Assembly (NCBI GenBank): GCA_964023205.1
Contig: OZ026836.1
Coordinates: 2,735,501 to 2,799,500 of the forward strand
Source: Lutraria lutraria
Lineage: Eukaryota; Mollusca; Bivalvia; Venerida; Mactridae
Reading direction: 5' to 3'
DNA length: 64,000 nt
How positions within the stretch are numbered: the stretch's first letter is position 1; each line of letters begins with the position of its first letter. Positions 61,001 through 64,000 of this stretch are shown here, piece by piece. Both the position numbers and the translations under genes were made by a program. The notes beneath the pieces are model-generated. The model was not told the DNA's origin. It did no database searches and worked only from the letters and a program-made list of their open reading frames with translations.

Positions 61001-64000
61001 ACAAAAGCAGACGATCATTGCACCCGCCTTTTTGTCAGTCTGACGACGTGTGCTTGATAGCCACGTAACACATGGTACCCGAACTGCAGTGTTTAACAAC
61101 AAAACCATGTGGAAATATATACGCTTATATTGTATGTATTAGTTAAGCATGATATATCATTTTATCAAGATGACGCTTCAAGGTCGAAAAGACGCATGAA
61201 AATAATGATGTACTTCAAAAGCGACATCTGTCTTCATTCTGATTGGACGCAATTTGAATTTTGTTTACATAATCATAAAGGTGTGTGCTATACACCCGTC
61301 ATAATTATACCTGTTTAATGTTTTTTTTAGGTTTTATCACATAAATGATATATAGATGATGCTATAAATTATACTGGTGTATAGTGCGTTGTAATTTGAT
61401 AAAGTTACTAGGCGACGGTGATTGACGCCTACTGCCATATCATATTTAAGTTGTAATGAAAAAATTCAAAAGTTGCCTTCCACTCCCTATTTCACCCTGA
61501 AGGTCTTGTCACGTGTCAGTATGAGTTTTGAAATAATTCGGATTTTTTTTCGTTCAAAACGCAATATTCTTATACTTTTGTACATTTACGTTTTATATAT
61601 AACTTATAATTAATTTTTGTTCTACCCAAACGTGCGGGTACTCTAAACTAAAGAGTTTGAAATAAAATCAGTTGATTTTTATAATGAATTTAGGCATTTT
61701 ATTAAAAACTTTACAAACACCTGCCGACCAAATTATTTGGAAGATAGTTTAAAGTGCATATCTTACCTTGATTACGCGTGTCTACACACCATTCTCGTAT
61801 CCTACTTTATTCCACAAATTCGCGACCATTTAGATAAAAAATATTACCCCATGTCCACAACAGTGTTCTAACTATCATTAAATTATTTTTTTAAATCCTA
61901 AATGACTAACGAATTAAGCTTATGTTCACACAACATCCAATGGTCGTGGAGATTATGATAATCCTTGCTTAACATACTGTTCACGTAATTAACATTTGGA
62001 TATTTTAAAATTCATGCGTGTAGTTAAGCGTATCAGACAGAAATAGATAAAAGCTGGTCGTAATGATTTTAAGAGGGGTGTTTAAAAACGTTTACAGGCA
62101 TGTTATGTGTTCACTGCGGTTATTTGCCAATTTGTGGTTGCATGTTTAGCCAAGCTGATATCTAAGTAGCATTGATTTATGGATCAACTTTCTTGACAGA
62201 CGAAATTAAAGACGCATATATATGTACATAGATTTTGGATAATAAGTGTTATACATACAAATAGCAAAGCAACTTAATTTTGACAAATATTTCTGGATGG
62301 TAATTATACAATAATATAATTGCTAAACTTGTATTTTGTAACATTGAAAATTTGTTATTCCAACCATTAATATCCACCATTATATGGTTCGTAACGTCAT
62401 AATCAGAATTTATCGTACAATCTTTTTTTATTTTATTTCAATCGCCGAAATTTTGACATTATTGTTAAGTTGATTGAACGTGAAATGTTGGTTATAAAAA
62501 TGTTATTCGTCATTCCTAAGTATTATCCAACCATTTCTAAATTTGTTATTATGAAGTAATATATTTTCACTCGAATAAATGCTCCCAAAATGCAAAGCTC
62601 ATGCCAGAACTTGAGTACCATGACTTCCAAGTATACAATGTCACTTTTTAGTCAAAGTATCTACCAAGTAAGCTACTCAACTGAACAAACTCAACTTAGA
62701 AAATAAAATTCGAATTATTTTGAAATCATTACAAATCATGTATTTTGAGTTACGACGTTATTATTTTAACTTTGCAATTAATTTACATAACTTATATATA
62801 CCAAGAACGTACCATGCAGAGTCTCGTGGGGGCGACACTATGATGCATTACTCGTGGGATCAGAAGTTCATGTCTTCTCTGTTGATATCTTGTTCAAAGT
62901 AAAAGAAACAGAAGTCGAACGTATGACAAGCACGTGCAGACGACAAATTTAGAAAAAAGAACGCCGAGCAACGAGTTATTTTAATGAAAGTAAGACGAAG
63001 GTTTTGCAAGAGTCAACATTAGTTTATCAAACAGACCAGATATGATATATCGCTAAATATGCACTTTTTGAAATTGGATATACGCCAGACGATTATTAAT
63101 TCATAACAATAGCTGTAAATTACAATTAAATAGCAGACGTTGTTTTGTTTCTGAAAATAGTGACACAGCAGACGACACTACCGCTCCTTTAAATATCTTA
63201 ACTGGCCCTTAGTAACGACTTGTCAACAAGTATGTATGTATATACACGTATCGTTAAATATGGACATATTCAAATATCTACTTTTCATTTAAATGTTTAG
63301 CTTCTGACAATTAGCAACCATGAAAATTTACTATAAAATAAACACAACGACAAATGTCTGCGTTTTACGTTTATCAGAAAACACGCACTTTATTCATGTT
63401 TACACGACAGGTGAAATAACTTGAAACTAATCAACATTGCACAATGTTACAGATAACATGCATTGCACGTGAATGCACATACAATGCTATGGTAAACATG
63501 TACATTAGCAAGCCTTTTATCCTGGTTCACTATGCGCCATATTAAGATGCTCCGACAACAAACGGGCAACAGGCTGATAGCAAGCAGGTTATTCAATGTT
63601 GTACAAACTTGATGAGACAAAAATCAAATATTAAAATGAATTCATTTTTTTGCGCACCAGAGTGTATGCAACCATTGATCGAAGTCTGATGAATAATCAG
63701 GTTATATTTACTTTGTCTCGGGAGAGAAACGTATTGTGCAGTTCATTGATTGTATAAAACATGAAAATGATACACATGCAGCCACGTGTACCTTATGGTT
63801 TGAAATATGCTCCAACATCATACCACTGACTGTTGTAAGAACACGCTGATTTCAAACAGGAAGGAAGTGATCTTGGTGATAACTTGAGAGTAGCAGTAGA
63901 ACAGACTGAACATTATACAGCGCCTAACAGTGACTCTAATAGTGTAATTGTTTTCAAATTGTAACTGTTGGATGAAGCCAAATAAAATTAAACTCCAATT
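58010..64000. other. Intergenic AT-rich DNA to the window end
   Basis: Apart from a GACA microsatellite (59533-59570), I find no gene, RNA or repeat. Open frames are all below 85 codons and lack features. Confidence 0.5.
59533..59570. repeat. (GACA)n-like microsatellite
   Basis: CAGACAGACAGACAGACAAA preceded by diverged ACATACGTACAGACA units. Confidence 0.85.

Overview
The window is animal nuclear DNA, most likely from a marine mollusc and probably a bivalve. It is AT-rich, with small exons, GT-AG introns, long intergenic stretches, many tandem arrays and many short transposons. The tRNA-derived SINE and a repeat containing the palindrome GGGCCATGATGGCCC look like families I know from bivalve genomes; that part is recall, not a search.

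Left end (1-8.7 kb): two short collagen genes lie in tandem on the + strand. The first enters from the left edge with only its last exon (402-964). The second is complete in three exons (6322-8524, 349 aa): signal peptide, heptad coiled coil, RQKR cleavage site, 61 uninterrupted Gly-X-Y triplets and a Tyr/Ala-rich tail. A 34-copy, 52-bp satellite lies between them.

Middle (9.9-30 kb): one gene on the - strand, assembled here from nine exons (CDS 1179 nt, 392 aa), encodes a rhomboid-related intramembrane serine protease with an N-terminal EF-hand-like region. Catalytic Ser280 and His342 and the oxyanion residues are visible, and one exon is only 24 nt. Its introns hold most of the MITE copies, a SINE, large inverted repeats and several tandem arrays.

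Right half (30-64 kb): no protein-coding gene is convincing. There is one good tRNA-Ser(UGA) gene (36511-36592), two SINEs, a foldback element, a candidate solo LTR, a 200-N assembly gap beside a 21-bp array, and a notable pair of DNA transposons (44682-47179 and 47188-50585). These have CACTG termini and one shows a 5-bp target duplication, recalling the Transib/RAG-like group. Each carries a different nested insertion and shows the other's empty site. From about 52.4 kb to the end the DNA is plain AT-rich sequence.

The collagen and rhomboid genes converge on 8.7-9.85 kb. Nothing in the sequence links their functions.
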